Shown: positions 48,048 to 58,183 of the stretch, piece by piece
Position numbering within the stretch: position 1 is the stretch's first letter
Layout: the number at the start of each line of letters is the position of its first letter
Origin: Microbulbifer sp. MI-G
GTDB lineage: Bacteria > Pseudomonadota > Gammaproteobacteria > Pseudomonadales > Cellvibrionaceae
Direction: 5' to 3'
Assembly (NCBI RefSeq): GCF_030440425.1
Contig: NZ_CP098023.1
Location: forward strand, 1-64,000
DNA: 64,000 nucleotides
Notes under the pieces: model-generated
Told to the model about the DNA's origin: nothing
Seen by the model: only the letters and a program-made list of their open reading frames with translations
Databases searched by the model: none
Position numbers and translations under genes: made by a program

Positions 48048-49196
48048 TTACTCTGCCATGGGCGTAGATGCTACCAAGTGACAGTATGTGGCACCGCGGG
48101 CTGTCAGTTGATAGCCACCCGGCAATGGTTCCAGCAGTCCATCCAGCTCCATTTGCAGCAACAGCCCCATCAGTTCCCCGGGATTTTGTCCGGTATCCAG
48201 AGCCAGTTGTTCTATGCTGCGAAGCCCACCGGTAAGGGCATCCACCAGCGCCTGCTGGCGCCGGTCTGGGAGTGCTTCGGGGACTGTTTCCGTCGCGGGC
48301 TCGGCCAGTAACCCACCCAGCTGGGTGGCAATCTCTGCACTGGTTTCCACCAGTGTCGCCCCTGTCTTGATCAATTGGTGGCAACCCCGTGCCATGGGGT
48401 TGTGAATGGAACCGGGGATGGCGAAAACTTCGCGGTTCTGCTCCAGAGCCAGGCGCGCGGTGATCAGGGAGCCGGAGTGCAGGGCTGCCTCAGTGAGCAA
48501 CACGCCCATAGAGAGCCCGCTGATGATGCGGTTTCGGCGGGGGAAGTTTTTGGCTTCGGCGTTGCTGCCGAGAGGCAGCTCGCTGATCAGTGCACCGCCG
48601 TTGGCGAGAATATCCTCGGCAAGGGACCGGTTGTGCCGTGGGTAGATACGATCCACGCCGCTGCCGAGCACGGCCAATGTGGTTCCACTTCCCCGCAAAG
48701 CTCCCCGGTGTGCCGCCGCATCGACGCCCAGCGCCAATCCGGAAGTAATGGCAAATCCGGCCCGGGCCAACTCCGCGGCGAAGGCGCAGGCATTATCCAG
48801 CCCCGTGGTCGTGGCCCGGCGCGCACCCACAATGGCAATCTGGGGCAAGCCCAGGGCCCTGTGTGCACCCCGGATATAGAGGACCGGCGGCGGTCGGGAG
48901 ATCTCGGTGAGCAGGGCCGGGTAGCTGGGATCACCGTGCCATAGAAGCTGCACCCCGCTATCTGCACAGCGCGTGCGCTCTTCTTCAGCCCAGGCGACCA
49001 GTGCACTCCGGGTATTCAGGCGGGAGAATTCGCGCCACTGGGATTGTGCGCGGACGGGCAACGTGTCCAGGAGAGCGCTGGGAACTTGCCGCAGAGCCGC
49101 CAGTGGGTTGCCGAAGTGCTCGACCAACCGCCAGTAACGGCTGGGGCCGATGCCCTCCAGGCGCAGCAGGGCCATGCAGGCAGTTAACCCATCCAT
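48048..49196 (-). CDS. dprA: DNA-processing protein DprA
   Basis: DprA binds single-stranded DNA taken up by transformation and loads RecA. The 382 residues contain a SAM-like N-terminal part (LLRLEGIGPSRYWRLVEHFG), the Rossmann core with VGARRATTTGLDNACAFA, LAVLGSGVDRIYPRHNRSL and ISGLSMGVLLTEA, and a C-terminal winged-helix region (LALDTGQNPGELMGLLLQMELDG). It normally neighbours tsaC; here the TPR lipoprotein, the pseudogene and purE separate them. Confidence 0.95.
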   Translation of the reverse strand: MDGLTACMALLRLEGIGPSRYWRLVEHFGNPLAALRQVPSALLDTLPVRAQSQWREFSRLNTRSALVAWAEEERTRCADSGVQLLWHGDPSYPALLTEISRPPPVLYIRGAHRALGLPQIAIVGARRATTTGLDNACAFAAELARAGFAITSGLALGVDAAAHRGALRGSGTTLAVLGSGVDRIYPRHNRSLAEDILANGGALISELPLGSNAEAKNFPRRNRIISGLSMGVLLTEAALHSGSLITARLALEQNREVFAIPGSIHNPMARGCHQLIKTGATLVETSAEIATQLGGLLAEPATETVPEALPDRRQQALVDALTGGLRSIEQLALDTGQNPGELMGLLLQMELDGLLEPLPGGYQLTARGATYCHLVASTPMAE

Positions 49197-49274
49197 GACG
49201 CGTACCCTACGCTGACTTTGAGTCTAGGGTGGACCAAACAGCCGAGTCCACCGGGGTATTTAGTCCGTGCCCGG

Positions 49275-50345
49275 TCAGGGGTTACGCACCAGGTCCATCA
49301 CTGCGAGAGGGCGGTCCGCTTCGAGAATCAGGGCGAGGCTCATCTTTTCGAAGGTGCGGAAGATCATCATCTCGCCGGCGCGCTCGTCGGGCAATTTCAC
49401 ACTGTCCCCTGCCAGGCGGTCCCGCACCAGTGCGCCGCGTTTGTACACCGCCAGCACATCGCCCGCAACCATGCCATCGCGGTCACCCAAATTGAGAAGT
49501 ACCACATCGAGCTTGCCGATCTGGGTAACCCCTTCGTCCACGCCCACAATCAGGCCATCCACATCCACTGCTGGCGCACTGGGGTGGAAGAGCGCATCGA
49601 TTGCGCGTTCTTCGACGGGCATCAGACGATCCTCGAGGCGGATCTCGCGAGCGGTTTTGGCAACACCCAGGGTGGCTACGGAAAAGCCGGGCAGGGTATC
49701 CGGGGCCAATTGTAACAGGTCGACCTCACCCACACCCAGTGCCTGGCGGCCCAGGGGTTCCCTGCTGACCGGGTCCACATAGACAGGCCCGGGGCGATAG
49801 AGACCATAGGATGCCAGGGGGGCATCGAATTCGCCGCGTGCATAGATGGTATCGCCCGCTCCCATGAGGATATGGTTGTCAGAGCCGGACACAATATAGG
49901 GTGTGCCCTCGAACGCATCCGGTTCGACGATGCGGGTGCGAGACAGGAAGGCATTGATCACATCCAGGGGAATCGCCGGGATCGCATCCCCCACCGTTTC
50001 CCGGCGAATCTGCGGCACCAGGCGATTGCCATCCACCCCCGGCGACAGCTGATAGGCGCGCGGGCCCCGCTGCAATTGCAACTGTGGCTGTCCGTCGACA
50101 TAAACCAGGCGCAGACCGTCACCGGGGTAGATCAGGTGGGGGTTTTCCACTTGCGGGTTAACCTGCCAGATTTCCGGCCAGTACCAGGGCTGTACAAGGA
50201 ATTCACTGGAGATATCCCAGAGAGTATCGCCCTTCTGTACCACATAGGCATCCGGGCGGTCGGGATTCAGGCGTACCTGCTCCTTGGCTTGGGCACCGTG
50301 GGTAACCGTCAACAACGAGACGGCGGCGAGGATAATTTGTTTCAT
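49275..50345 (-). CDS. LysM-domain exported protein
   Basis: The 356-residue exported protein has a signal peptide ending near GAQA-KEQ. One LysM domain (about residues 33-82, YVVQKGDTLWDISSEFLVQ ... NPHLIYPGDGLRLVYV) binds peptidoglycan. The remainder is a beta-rich domain of unknown role, widely kept beside dprA and def/fmt in gammaproteobacteria. It is divergent from def across about 180 bases that hold both promoters. Confidence 0.88.
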   Translation of the reverse strand: MKQIILAAVSLLTVTHGAQAKEQVRLNPDRPDAYVVQKGDTLWDISSEFLVQPWYWPEIWQVNPQVENPHLIYPGDGLRLVYVDGQPQLQLQRGPRAYQLSPGVDGNRLVPQIRRETVGDAIPAIPLDVINAFLSRTRIVEPDAFEGTPYIVSGSDNHILMGAGDTIYARGEFDAPLASYGLYRPGPVYVDPVSREPLGRQALGVGEVDLLQLAPDTLPGFSVATLGVAKTAREIRLEDRLMPVEERAIDALFHPSAPAVDVDGLIVGVDEGVTQIGKLDVVLLNLGDRDGMVAGDVLAVYKRGALVRDRLAGDSVKLPDERAGEMMIFRTFEKMSLALILEADRPLAVMDLVRNP

Positions 50346-50526
50346 GGAAGCATTCCTATGCTCTTTATCGCTATAATTCTCAGCGCCGGGCCGCTCTCCC
50401 TCGGAAAAGTGGCTGGACCCGGGTGCAGGGCGCCAGCAGAAATTGGGGCCACCCGGTAAATAGTGAGCGCGATCATAATGTTATCAGCGCACATTCAACG
50501 AGTACTAGAAGTTTGTCACAGGTGTT

Positions 50527-51033
50527 ATGGCTAAACTCGAGATATTGGAATTTCCCGATCCGCGCCTGCGCGAAATTGCCAAACCTATCGCTGAGGTCAC
50601 CGACGCACACCGCGAACTCCTCGACAATATGTTTGAGACCATGTATGCGGCGCCCGGCATAGGCCTCGCGGCCATCCAGGTCAATGTGCGCGAACGCCTC
50701 ATCGTAGTGGATATTTCCGAGGATGGCAGCGATCCTCTGGCGTTTATCAACCCCGAGATTGAGGTGCTGGACCGGGAAATCCATCAGTACGATGAAGGTT
50801 GCCTGTCGGTGCCCGGGTTTTTCGAGACGGTCGAGCGCCCGCGCAAGGTGCGCGTGAAGGCATTGGATCGCAATGGCGATCCCTTCGCCCTGGAAGTAGA
50901 GGGTCTGCTGGCCGTGTGTATCCAGCATGAGGTCGACCATCTGGATGGCAAGCTGTTTGTGGATTATATCTCCCCACTCAAACGCAACCGCATCCGCACC
51001 AAGCTGGAAAAAGTCCAGCGTCGGCGCGCCTGA
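50527..51033 (+). CDS. def: Peptide deformylase
   Basis: Def removes the formyl group from nascent proteins. The 168 residues include GIGLAAIQ (44-51), the metal-Cys motif EGCLSVPG and the zinc-binding QHEVDHLDG. The length equals that of the E. coli enzyme (169). The downstream gene fmt adds the formyl group to initiator tRNA, and the two start an operon of translation-linked genes. Confidence 0.97.
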   Translation: MAKLEILEFPDPRLREIAKPIAEVTDAHRELLDNMFETMYAAPGIGLAAIQVNVRERLIVVDISEDGSDPLAFINPEIEVLDREIHQYDEGCLSVPGFFETVERPRKVRVKALDRNGDPFALEVEGLLAVCIQHEVDHLDGKLFVDYISPLKRNRIRTKLEKVQRRRA

Positions 51034-51090
51034 CACAGCCCTTGGCCGTTCCCGCCGGCCTGCCTTGACACCGTAACTGAGAGCCAGCCA

Positions 51091-52044
51091 GTGCGTATTA
51101 TTTTCGCCGGTACGCCGGATTTTGCCGCCGTGCACCTGCAAGCCCTGCTCCACAGCGAGCATACAGTCATCGCTGTCTATACCCAGCCGGACAGACCCGC
51201 CGGGCGCGGCAAGAAGTTGCTCGCAAGCCCCGTCAAACTGCTGGCGCTCTCACACAGTATTCCCGTCTACCAACCGCCGAGCCTGCGCGACAGGGCAACC
51301 CAGCGGGTGTTGGCGGAGATGGGGGCCGATATCATGGTCGTGGTGGCTTACGGACTGATCCTGCCCCAGAAAGTACTGGCTACCCCGCGGCTGGGTTGCC
51401 TGAATGTGCACGCTTCGCTGTTGCCCCGCTGGCGCGGTGCCGCCCCGATTCAGCGTGCGGTGGAGGCCGGGGACAGTGAGAGCGGTGTGGCCATTATGCA
51501 AATGGAGGCCGGCCTGGACACAGGCCCGGTTCTGGTGGAGCGCCGCTGTGCAATTGGGGAAGCAGATACCGGCGGCAGCCTGCATGACAGACTCGCCGGA
51601 CTCGGTGGCCCCGCACTGCTCGAGGCCCTGGCGCAGCTCAACAGCGGCAGTGCACAACCCCAGCCACAGGACGATAGCGCAGCGAGTTACGCCAACAAGA
51701 TCAGCAAGCAGGAAGCCTATCTCGACTGGCAGCGTCCCGCGCAGGAATTACAGCGGCAAATCCGCGCCTTCAACCCCTTTCCTGTCTGCTGGAGCACTTT
51801 TCGGGACGACAAAGGTGCGCAGCGCCTGCGTATCTACAGCGCCGAGGTCGAACGCAGCGACCAAAACAAGCGCCCCGGTACGATCATCGCCAGTGATGAT
51901 GAGGGCATTCTCGTCGCCTGCGGGCACCAGGCTCTGCGCCTGCAACTGCTGCAACTGCCCGGCAAAAAGGTGCTGCCCGCAGGGGAAATTTTAAAAGGCC
52001 ACCGGCAACAGTTTGCGCCCGGCACACAATTGGGACAGCCATGA
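51091..52044 (+). CDS. fmt: Methionyl-tRNA formyltransferase
   Basis: Fmt formylates initiator Met-tRNA. The 317 residues start with GTG at 51091 (MRIIFAGTPDFAAVHLQAL). The catalytic core has NVHASLLPRWRGAAPIQRA and a C-terminal OB-like domain. The final GTG/ATG overlap with rsmB is 4 bases. This start avoids the def stop and fits family length. Confidence 0.96.
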   Translation: MRIIFAGTPDFAAVHLQALLHSEHTVIAVYTQPDRPAGRGKKLLASPVKLLALSHSIPVYQPPSLRDRATQRVLAEMGADIMVVVAYGLILPQKVLATPRLGCLNVHASLLPRWRGAAPIQRAVEAGDSESGVAIMQMEAGLDTGPVLVERRCAIGEADTGGSLHDRLAGLGGPALLEALAQLNSGSAQPQPQDDSAASYANKISKQEAYLDWQRPAQELQRQIRAFNPFPVCWSTFRDDKGAQRLRIYSAEVERSDQNKRPGTIIASDDEGILVACGHQALRLQLLQLPGKKVLPAGEILKGHRQQFAPGTQLGQP

Positions 52045-53348
52045 ACAACGATGTGCGCGCCGAGGCGGCCCGGGTCGTCGCCACCCTGTTGGAAGCGCGC
52101 GGCTCCCTGGCGCGACTGTTACCGAAAGCCGAGGGCCGGGTTGCACACCGGGACCGCGCCCTGCTGCGCGAATTCTGCTACGGCTGCGCGCGCACTGCTC
52201 CGCGCCTGCAGTTGGTGGCTGCCAAAGTGCTGCACAAAAATCCCGGGGATGCCCTGGTCAGTGCTCTGATCCTGCTGGGATTATACCAATTGGAGTATAC
52301 CCGTATCCCCGATCACGCCGCCATTTCCGCCACAGTCAATGCTGCGCGCAGCCTCGGACTCGATCGCGCTGCGGGGCTGGTCAATGGTGTGTTGCGCAAT
52401 GCCCTGCGCAATCGTGAACAGCTGCAACGCAAGCTCTGTGGCAACCCGCAGTTCAGTGCCTTACACCCCAGCTGGTTGCTGCAGCGGATCAAGGCTGCTT
52501 GGCCTCAGCAGGCTTCGGACATCCTTCGAGCCAACAATACCAATCCGCCAATGACCCTGCGGGTGAACACCGGAAAAATTTCCCGCGAAAACTATCTGCA
52601 GCAATGCACAGCAACAGGTCTTTGCGCCGGGCCCTGTGCCGTCTCGCCTGTGGGGATTGTTCTGAGCGCACCGGTACCGGTGAGCGATCTGCCGGGATTT
52701 GCCGAGGGGCTGGTGAGCGTGCAGGACGAGTCTGCGCAGTTGGCAGCCCCACTGCTCGCGCCCCTTGCAGGTGAGCGAGTGCTGGATGCCTGTGCGGCAC
52801 CAGGGGGCAAAAGTTGCCACCTGCTGGAGCAGCAGCCCTCAATTAAACTGAGCGTACTGGATATTGAGAGGGAGCGCCTCGACCGTGTGGCGGAAAATTT
52901 CGGTCGCTGTGGACTGGATGCGCAGATGATCTGCGCCGACGCGACGCGGCCCAGTGCCTGGTGGGATGGGCGGCCATACGACCGCATACTGCTGGACGCG
53001 CCCTGTTCCGCCACCGGCGTGATCCGGCGCAACCCGGATATCAAGCTGTTGCGACGGGATGGGGACATCCCCGCGCTGGCACAGTTGCAGGGGAAATTGC
53101 TGCGGGCCATATGGCCGCTGCTCAAACCCGGAGGCAGCCTCCTTTACGCAACCTGCTCCATACTGCCCGGCGAAAACAGTGAAGTGACCACCACCTTCAT
53201 TGCGGAGACCGAGGATGCGAGCGACAATACGCCGGAACTGTTCAACGGCTGTCTCTGGGGCGAAAAGCAGGCGACGGGTATTCAGCGCTTGCCCCAAACC
53301 GGTGGTGGTGACGGTTTCTACTACGCTCTGTTGAGCAAAGCCGAATAA
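52041..53348 (+). CDS. rsmB: 16S rRNA m5C967 methyltransferase
   Basis: RsmB methylates C967 of 16S rRNA. The 435 residues have an N-terminal NusB-like domain, then the RsmB core: the SAM loop LDACAAPGGKSCHLLE, the catalytic Cys in LLDAPCSATGVIRRNPD and the second Cys in LLYATCSI. It is coupled to fmt and precedes trkA by 30 bases, the usual order. Confidence 0.96.
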   Translation: MNNDVRAEAARVVATLLEARGSLARLLPKAEGRVAHRDRALLREFCYGCARTAPRLQLVAAKVLHKNPGDALVSALILLGLYQLEYTRIPDHAAISATVNAARSLGLDRAAGLVNGVLRNALRNREQLQRKLCGNPQFSALHPSWLLQRIKAAWPQQASDILRANNTNPPMTLRVNTGKISRENYLQQCTATGLCAGPCAVSPVGIVLSAPVPVSDLPGFAEGLVSVQDESAQLAAPLLAPLAGERVLDACAAPGGKSCHLLEQQPSIKLSVLDIERERLDRVAENFGRCGLDAQMICADATRPSAWWDGRPYDRILLDAPCSATGVIRRNPDIKLLRRDGDIPALAQLQGKLLRAIWPLLKPGGSLLYATCSILPGENSEVTTTFIAETEDASDNTPELFNGCLWGEKQATGIQRLPQTGGGDGFYYALLSKAE

Positions 53349-53378
53349 GAGCGGCGCTAGCCGCGAGTTTCATGCGAT

Positions 53379-54764
53379 ATGAAGATTGTTATTCTCGGCG
53401 CCGGCCAAGTGGGCGGCTCACTGGCGGAGGCCTTGGCCTCCGAGCGCAATGATATTGTCCTGGTGGACAGCGACGAGAAAACCCTGCGCGAGTTGCGGGA
53501 CCGCATTGATATCGGCGTGGTCGTGGGCCATGCCTCGCACCCGGATGTGCTGATGGATGCCGGCATAGAGGATACTGATATCCTGGTTGCGGTCACCAAT
53601 AACGATGAGACCAATATGGCGGCCTGCCAGATAGCGCACTCCCTGTTTCGCGTTCCGACAAAAATTGCGCGGGTGCGCGCCTCCTCCTACCTGCGCTACC
53701 CACAGCTGTTTACTAAGGAGGCTATTCCCATCGATGTACTGATCAGCCCCGAGCAGCTGGTTTCAGATTATATTGCGCGCCTGATGGAGCACCCGGGCGC
53801 GCTGCAGGTGCTGGATTTTGCCGATGGCCGCGTACAACTGGTTACGGTGCTGGCCATTCAGGGCGGCCCGCTGGTGGGCCACCAGTTGCGTTATCTGCGC
53901 GAACATATGCCCAAGGTAGATACCCGGGTGGCCGCGATCTACCGGCGCAACCGGCCCATTATCCCCCAGGGGGATACGGTGATCGAGGCCGGCGACGAGG
54001 TGTTCTTTATCGCCGCGCGTGCCGATATCCGTGCGGTCATGAGCGAACTGCGCCGACTGGAACACGGGTACAAGCGGGTGGTGATCGCCGGTGGCGGCAA
54101 TATCGGCCTGCGTCTGGCCTCCAGACTTGAAAACCGCTATTCAGTAAAAATTATCGAGCAGAGCCATGGGCGCTGTATATTTTTGTCCGAAGAGCTGTCC
54201 CACACCATTATTCTCCACGGCAGTGCCTCGGATCAGGATCTGCTGCTGGAGGAGAATATCGAGGATACGGATGTTTTCCTGGCTCTGACCAACGACGATG
54301 AGGCGAACATCATGTCATCCCTGCTGGCCAAGCGCCTTGGCGCACGCAAAGTGATGACCCTGATCAACAACCGCGCCTATGTGGACCTAGTGCAGGGCGG
54401 TGAAATTGATATCGCGATTTCACCACAGCAAAACACCATTGGCCGCCTGCTGACCCATGTCCGGCGCGGCGATATGGTCAATGTGCACTCCCTGCGCCGT
54501 GGAGCCGCCGAGGCGATTGAGGTGATTGCCCATGGCGATGAGCGCACTTCCAAAGTGGTGGGGCGTAAAATCGAGGATATCGACTTGCCCGAGGGTGCTT
54601 CTATCGGTGCCATCGTGCGCAAGACAGAAAATGGCAGTGAAGTATTGATGGCCCACGATGATGTGATCGTAGAAAGTGACGACCACGTGATAGTATTTTT
54701 GGTGGACCGTCGCCATACACGCCATGTGGAACAATTGTTCCAGGTGGGCTTCAGTTTTTTCTAA
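53379..54764 (+). CDS. trkA: Trk potassium uptake regulatory subunit TrkA
   Basis: TrkA is the cytoplasmic NAD(H)-binding gate of the Trk potassium system. The 461 residues have two RCK units. Each begins with a Rossmann nucleotide loop ([15 protein letters not shown] and [14 protein letters not shown]), followed by a TrkA-C region. Length and repeats match the family (458 in E. coli). It pairs with trkH downstream. Confidence 0.97.
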   Translation: MKIVILGAGQVGGSLAEALASERNDIVLVDSDEKTLRELRDRIDIGVVVGHASHPDVLMDAGIEDTDILVAVTNNDETNMAACQIAHSLFRVPTKIARVRASSYLRYPQLFTKEAIPIDVLISPEQLVSDYIARLMEHPGALQVLDFADGRVQLVTVLAIQGGPLVGHQLRYLREHMPKVDTRVAAIYRRNRPIIPQGDTVIEAGDEVFFIAARADIRAVMSELRRLEHGYKRVVIAGGGNIGLRLASRLENRYSVKIIEQSHGRCIFLSEELSHTIILHGSASDQDLLLEENIEDTDVFLALTNDDEANIMSSLLAKRLGARKVMTLINNRAYVDLVQGGEIDIAISPQQNTIGRLLTHVRRGDMVNVHSLRRGAAEAIEVIAHGDERTSKVVGRKIEDIDLPEGASIGAIVRKTENGSEVLMAHDDVIVESDDHVIVFLVDRRHTRHVEQLFQVGFSFF

Positions 54765-54849
54765 GTCACTGGGGTTTTTATCGATCCGGTAGCCACCGAG
54801 TCCACCGTCTATCTGATCACAGCAACAGTTAACAGGCTGACAGGCATCA

Positions 54850-56301
54850 ATGCGGATTGCGGTAATTGCGCGAGTTTTCGGAATTCTCCTGACAGTGTTC
54901 AGTCTGACACTGCTGCCGCCGTTCTTCGTATCGCTGTGGTATGGAGACGATACCCACAGTGCCTTTGTGGCGGCCTTTGTGATCACCCTGATTACCGGCC
55001 TGTTTATGTGGTTGCCGGTCTACGATCTGCGCGAGGACCTGCGTACCCGCGATGGCTTTGTGGTGACCTCCCTGTTCTGGTTGATCCTCGGCAGTTTCGG
55101 CGCTCTGCCCCTGATTATCAGTCCGCAACCGGACCTCAGCGTGACCGATTCGATTTTCGAGTCCATCTCCGGACTCACCACCACCGGTGCCACAGTGATC
55201 ACCGGCCTGGATTCCCTGCCCCCGGCCATCCTTTACTATCGCCAGCAGTTACAGTGGTTTGGCGGCATTGGCGTGATTGTCATTGCACTGGCAATCCTGC
55301 CCATGCTGGGTATCGGTGGTATGCAGCTGTATAAGGCGGAAATTCCCGGGCCGGTAAAAGACACCAAACTCACACCGCGAATCGCTGAGACAGCCCGTGC
55401 AATGATAGTGATTTATGTCATTCTCACGGTCCTGTGTGGCATCGGCTACTGGATTGCGGGTATGAGTGTGTTTGATGCCGTTGGCCATGCTTTTTCCACC
55501 GTGGCCAACGGCGGCTTTTCCACGCACGATGCCAGTATGGGCTTTTATGCCAACAACCACGCGATCATGCTGATCTGCATTGTGTTTATGCTCACCGCAG
55601 CAATCAATTTCGGCCTGCACTTTTACGCTTTCAACAACAAAACACTGAAACACTATTGGCGTGACTCAGAATTCCGTTTCTATATCCTGGTGGTTGTCAG
55701 TGCCGCGTTTCTGATCAGCTGTTACCTCTGGTATCTGGATATTTTCTCTCTGGACCAAAGCCTGTTACACGGCTTTTTCCAGGTGGTCTCCATCAGTACC
55801 ACCGCCGGCTTCTCCTCGGAGAATTTTTCCGCCTGGCCCGTGTTTCTGCCCTATGCGCTATTACTGCTGGGGGTGCTTGGGGCTTGCGCCGGCTCCACTT
55901 CGGGCGGAATTAAGGCAGTGCGGGGTATGTTGATTATGAAGTCCGGCCTACGCGAGTTGAACCGGCTGGTGCATACCAATGCGGTGATCCCCATCAAGAT
56001 TAACCGCAAGCTAGTCCCGAGTCGGGTCACCGATGCCGTATGGGGCTTTTTTGCGGTTTATGTCCTGTCCTTTTTCGTTCTCGCCATTATCGTGATCGCC
56101 ACCGGTGAGGACTTTGTCACATCGCTCACCACAGTGGCATCCTGCCTGAATAATATTGGCCCGGCCCTGGGGGATGCCGCTGCCCACTATGGCTCCGTGA
56201 ACGAAGTGGCCAAGTGGTTTCTTATTCTCGCGATGCTGATGGGACGATTGGAAATTTTCACTCTCCTGATCCTGCTGACCCCCGCTTTCTGGCGTCACTG
56301 A
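54850..56301 (+). CDS. trkH: Trk potassium transporter membrane subunit TrkH
   Basis: TrkH is the membrane potassium pore. The 483 residues have the four-fold M-P-M pore helix layout with filter-like segments (SGLTTTGATVITGLD, TVANGGFSTHDAS, VVSISTTAGFSSENF, VASCLNNIGPALGD). It lies 85 bases after trkA on the same strand. Confidence 0.96.
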   Translation: MRIAVIARVFGILLTVFSLTLLPPFFVSLWYGDDTHSAFVAAFVITLITGLFMWLPVYDLREDLRTRDGFVVTSLFWLILGSFGALPLIISPQPDLSVTDSIFESISGLTTTGATVITGLDSLPPAILYYRQQLQWFGGIGVIVIALAILPMLGIGGMQLYKAEIPGPVKDTKLTPRIAETARAMIVIYVILTVLCGIGYWIAGMSVFDAVGHAFSTVANGGFSTHDASMGFYANNHAIMLICIVFMLTAAINFGLHFYAFNNKTLKHYWRDSEFRFYILVVVSAAFLISCYLWYLDIFSLDQSLLHGFFQVVSISTTAGFSSENFSAWPVFLPYALLLLGVLGACAGSTSGGIKAVRGMLIMKSGLRELNRLVHTNAVIPIKINRKLVPSRVTDAVWGFFAVYVLSFFVLAIIVIATGEDFVTSLTTVASCLNNIGPALGDAAAHYGSVNEVAKWFLILAMLMGRLEIFTLLILLTPAFWRH

Positions 56302-56400
56302 GGCGGATGCCTCTCGCCACGCAGCGGCAGCACGTGGCAAAATCTGAAGACTTCTGTCACAGTAGCCTTGTCCAAATAAAAGCGATAAGAAACAGGCAGT

Positions 56401-57435
56401 ATGAGTAGAAGCACCAATGAGTTGCTCGATCAGTTGAAGATTGACCGGAATACGCTTCCAGAGACGCCTTCATTGCGCCGAAAAACCCTGTTGGCGGTCT
56501 CTGTGGGTACCCTCGCCGGCTTAATCATGGGATTTGCCGGCGCCGGCCTCCTGACCGGTAACCAGCCCGCGGTCGCACCTGTGCAAAGTATTCCTGTAAA
56601 TGCCACTGCCCCGACGCCAGTCGCCGCCAAGCGTGAACGAATGGAAACCGTGCTCAATGCCTCCGGCTATATCACCGCGCGCCGCATGGCTACAGTTTCC
56701 GCCGAGGTCATGGGGTTGATCACCAGTGTGGATGTGGAGGAGGGGATGCGGGTACAGGCGGGGCAGGTACTGGCAAGGCTGAACGATGCCAAGGCACGGG
56801 TCAGTCTGGATTTTGCCCTGGCCCAGATCCAGGTACAGCAGGCTCAGGAGGCCAGCATTCAGGCCAGACTGAGGGAGGCGCAGCGACAGTACCGGCGCTT
56901 TGCCGGCCTGCGCGACAAAAACTACTCCAGCCAAGCGCAGTTGACCCAGAGCGAAGCCAGCGCCGATAGTTTGCTGGCGGAGTTGAAAAGCGCAAGTGCC
57001 AATATCGAGGTGGCCAAACTGGAGGCTCAGCGACAGCGTGAGCGACTGGAGGACCATATTATCCGCGCGCCCTTCGCCGGTGTCGTTACACAAAAAAATG
57101 CGCAACCCGGCGAAATTGTCGCACCCAGCTCAGCCGGAGGCGGCTTCACCCGCACGGGCATCTGCACCATCGTGGATATGAACTCCCTGGAAATTGAGGT
57201 GGACGTCAATGAGGCTTTTATTGGTCGCGTTTCTGCGGGACAGCGGGTAAATGCCAATCTGGATGCCTACCCGGCATGGGATATTCCAGCCACGGTGATC
57301 GCTATTATTCCAACTGCCGATCGCGCCAAGGCTACAGTGCGAGTGCGTATTGGCATAGACAGTAAAGATCCGCGCATCCTGCCGGATATGGGGGTCAAAG
57401 TCGGATTTTTGGCCGGGGAGGAAGCTGCGCTCTAG
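56401..57435 (+). CDS. Membrane fusion protein of an ABC export system
   Basis: The 344-residue adaptor has an N-terminal membrane helix (about 28-50, LLAVSVGTLAGLIMGFAGAGLL). A barrel-sandwich/lipoyl half (SAEVMGLITSVDVEEGMRVQAGQVLARLND), a long coiled-coil hairpin (about 135-215) and a beta-barrel end (PFAGVVTQKNAQPGEIV) follow. This is the HlyD/MacA layout. It would link an inner-membrane ABC transporter to an outer-membrane channel or act in the periplasm. The ATPase and two permeases follow directly. Cargo unknown. Confidence 0.88.
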   Translation: MSRSTNELLDQLKIDRNTLPETPSLRRKTLLAVSVGTLAGLIMGFAGAGLLTGNQPAVAPVQSIPVNATAPTPVAAKRERMETVLNASGYITARRMATVSAEVMGLITSVDVEEGMRVQAGQVLARLNDAKARVSLDFALAQIQVQQAQEASIQARLREAQRQYRRFAGLRDKNYSSQAQLTQSEASADSLLAELKSASANIEVAKLEAQRQRERLEDHIIRAPFAGVVTQKNAQPGEIVAPSSAGGGFTRTGICTIVDMNSLEIEVDVNEAFIGRVSAGQRVNANLDAYPAWDIPATVIAIIPTADRAKATVRVRIGIDSKDPRILPDMGVKVGFLAGEEAAL

Positions 57436-57481
57436 TTTCGAGATGCACTCCCCGGAATAGATTCTTTCTTTCACGAGGGTA

Positions 57482-58183
57482 ATGGAGATGTCAGAAGATG
57501 TGCTGTTTCAATTGATGGGCGTCAGCAAAAGCTTTGTTAAAGGCAAAGAAAAAATTTCTATTTTTGACAACCTGAATATGGGTATTGCACAAGGGGATTT
57601 TGTCGCAATTATGGGGCCCTCCGGTTCCGGCAAAACTACCCTGCTGAATATGCTCGGTGGTGTGGATCAACCCAGTGGCGGCGAGATTTGGTTTGATGGT
57701 ACCCGCATTGACTCCCTCAGTGAGAGTGCCCTGACCCGCTGGCGCGCGGAAAATATCGGCTTTATTTTCCAATTTTACAATTTGATGCCGATGCTGAATG
57801 CGCAGCGCAATGTGGAATTGCCACTGCTGTTGACAAAACTGCCCAAGACCCGGCGCCGCAAAAATGTGGAAACGGCGCTGGCTCTGGTAGGCCTGAGTGA
57901 CCGCACCAAACATATGCCCGGCGAAATGTCCGGTGGCCAGCAGCAGCGGGTGGCTATTGCCCGTGCCATCGTCTCGGACCCCAAGCTGATACTGTGTGAT
58001 GAACCCACCGGCGACCTGGACCGCGGCACTGCCGATGAAATCCTGGAAATGCTGCAGCTGTTAAACCGCGATCACGGCAAGACCATCGTCATGGTCACCC
58101 ACGACCCGGCTGCGGCCAAATACGCCAAGCGCACCCTGCATCTCGACAAAGGACAGTTTGTGCAGAAGGAAGTGGTGGCATGA
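57482..58183 (+). CDS. ABC transporter ATPase, MacB/LolD-type
   Basis: The 233 residues hold Walker A GPSGSGKTT near 45-53, the Q-loop FIFQFYNLMPMLNA, the signature MSGGQQQRVAIARAI and Walker B LILCDEPTGDLD. GAGG precedes the ATG at 57482. Its stop overlaps the next gene (ATGA). MacB/LolD-type ATPases power export of lipoproteins, peptides or antibiotics. Confidence 0.93.
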   Translation: MEMSEDVLFQLMGVSKSFVKGKEKISIFDNLNMGIAQGDFVAIMGPSGSGKTTLLNMLGGVDQPSGGEIWFDGTRIDSLSESALTRWRAENIGFIFQFYNLMPMLNAQRNVELPLLLTKLPKTRRRKNVETALALVGLSDRTKHMPGEMSGGQQQRVAIARAIVSDPKLILCDEPTGDLDRGTADEILEMLQLLNRDHGKTIVMVTHDPAAAKYAKRTLHLDKGQFVQKEVVA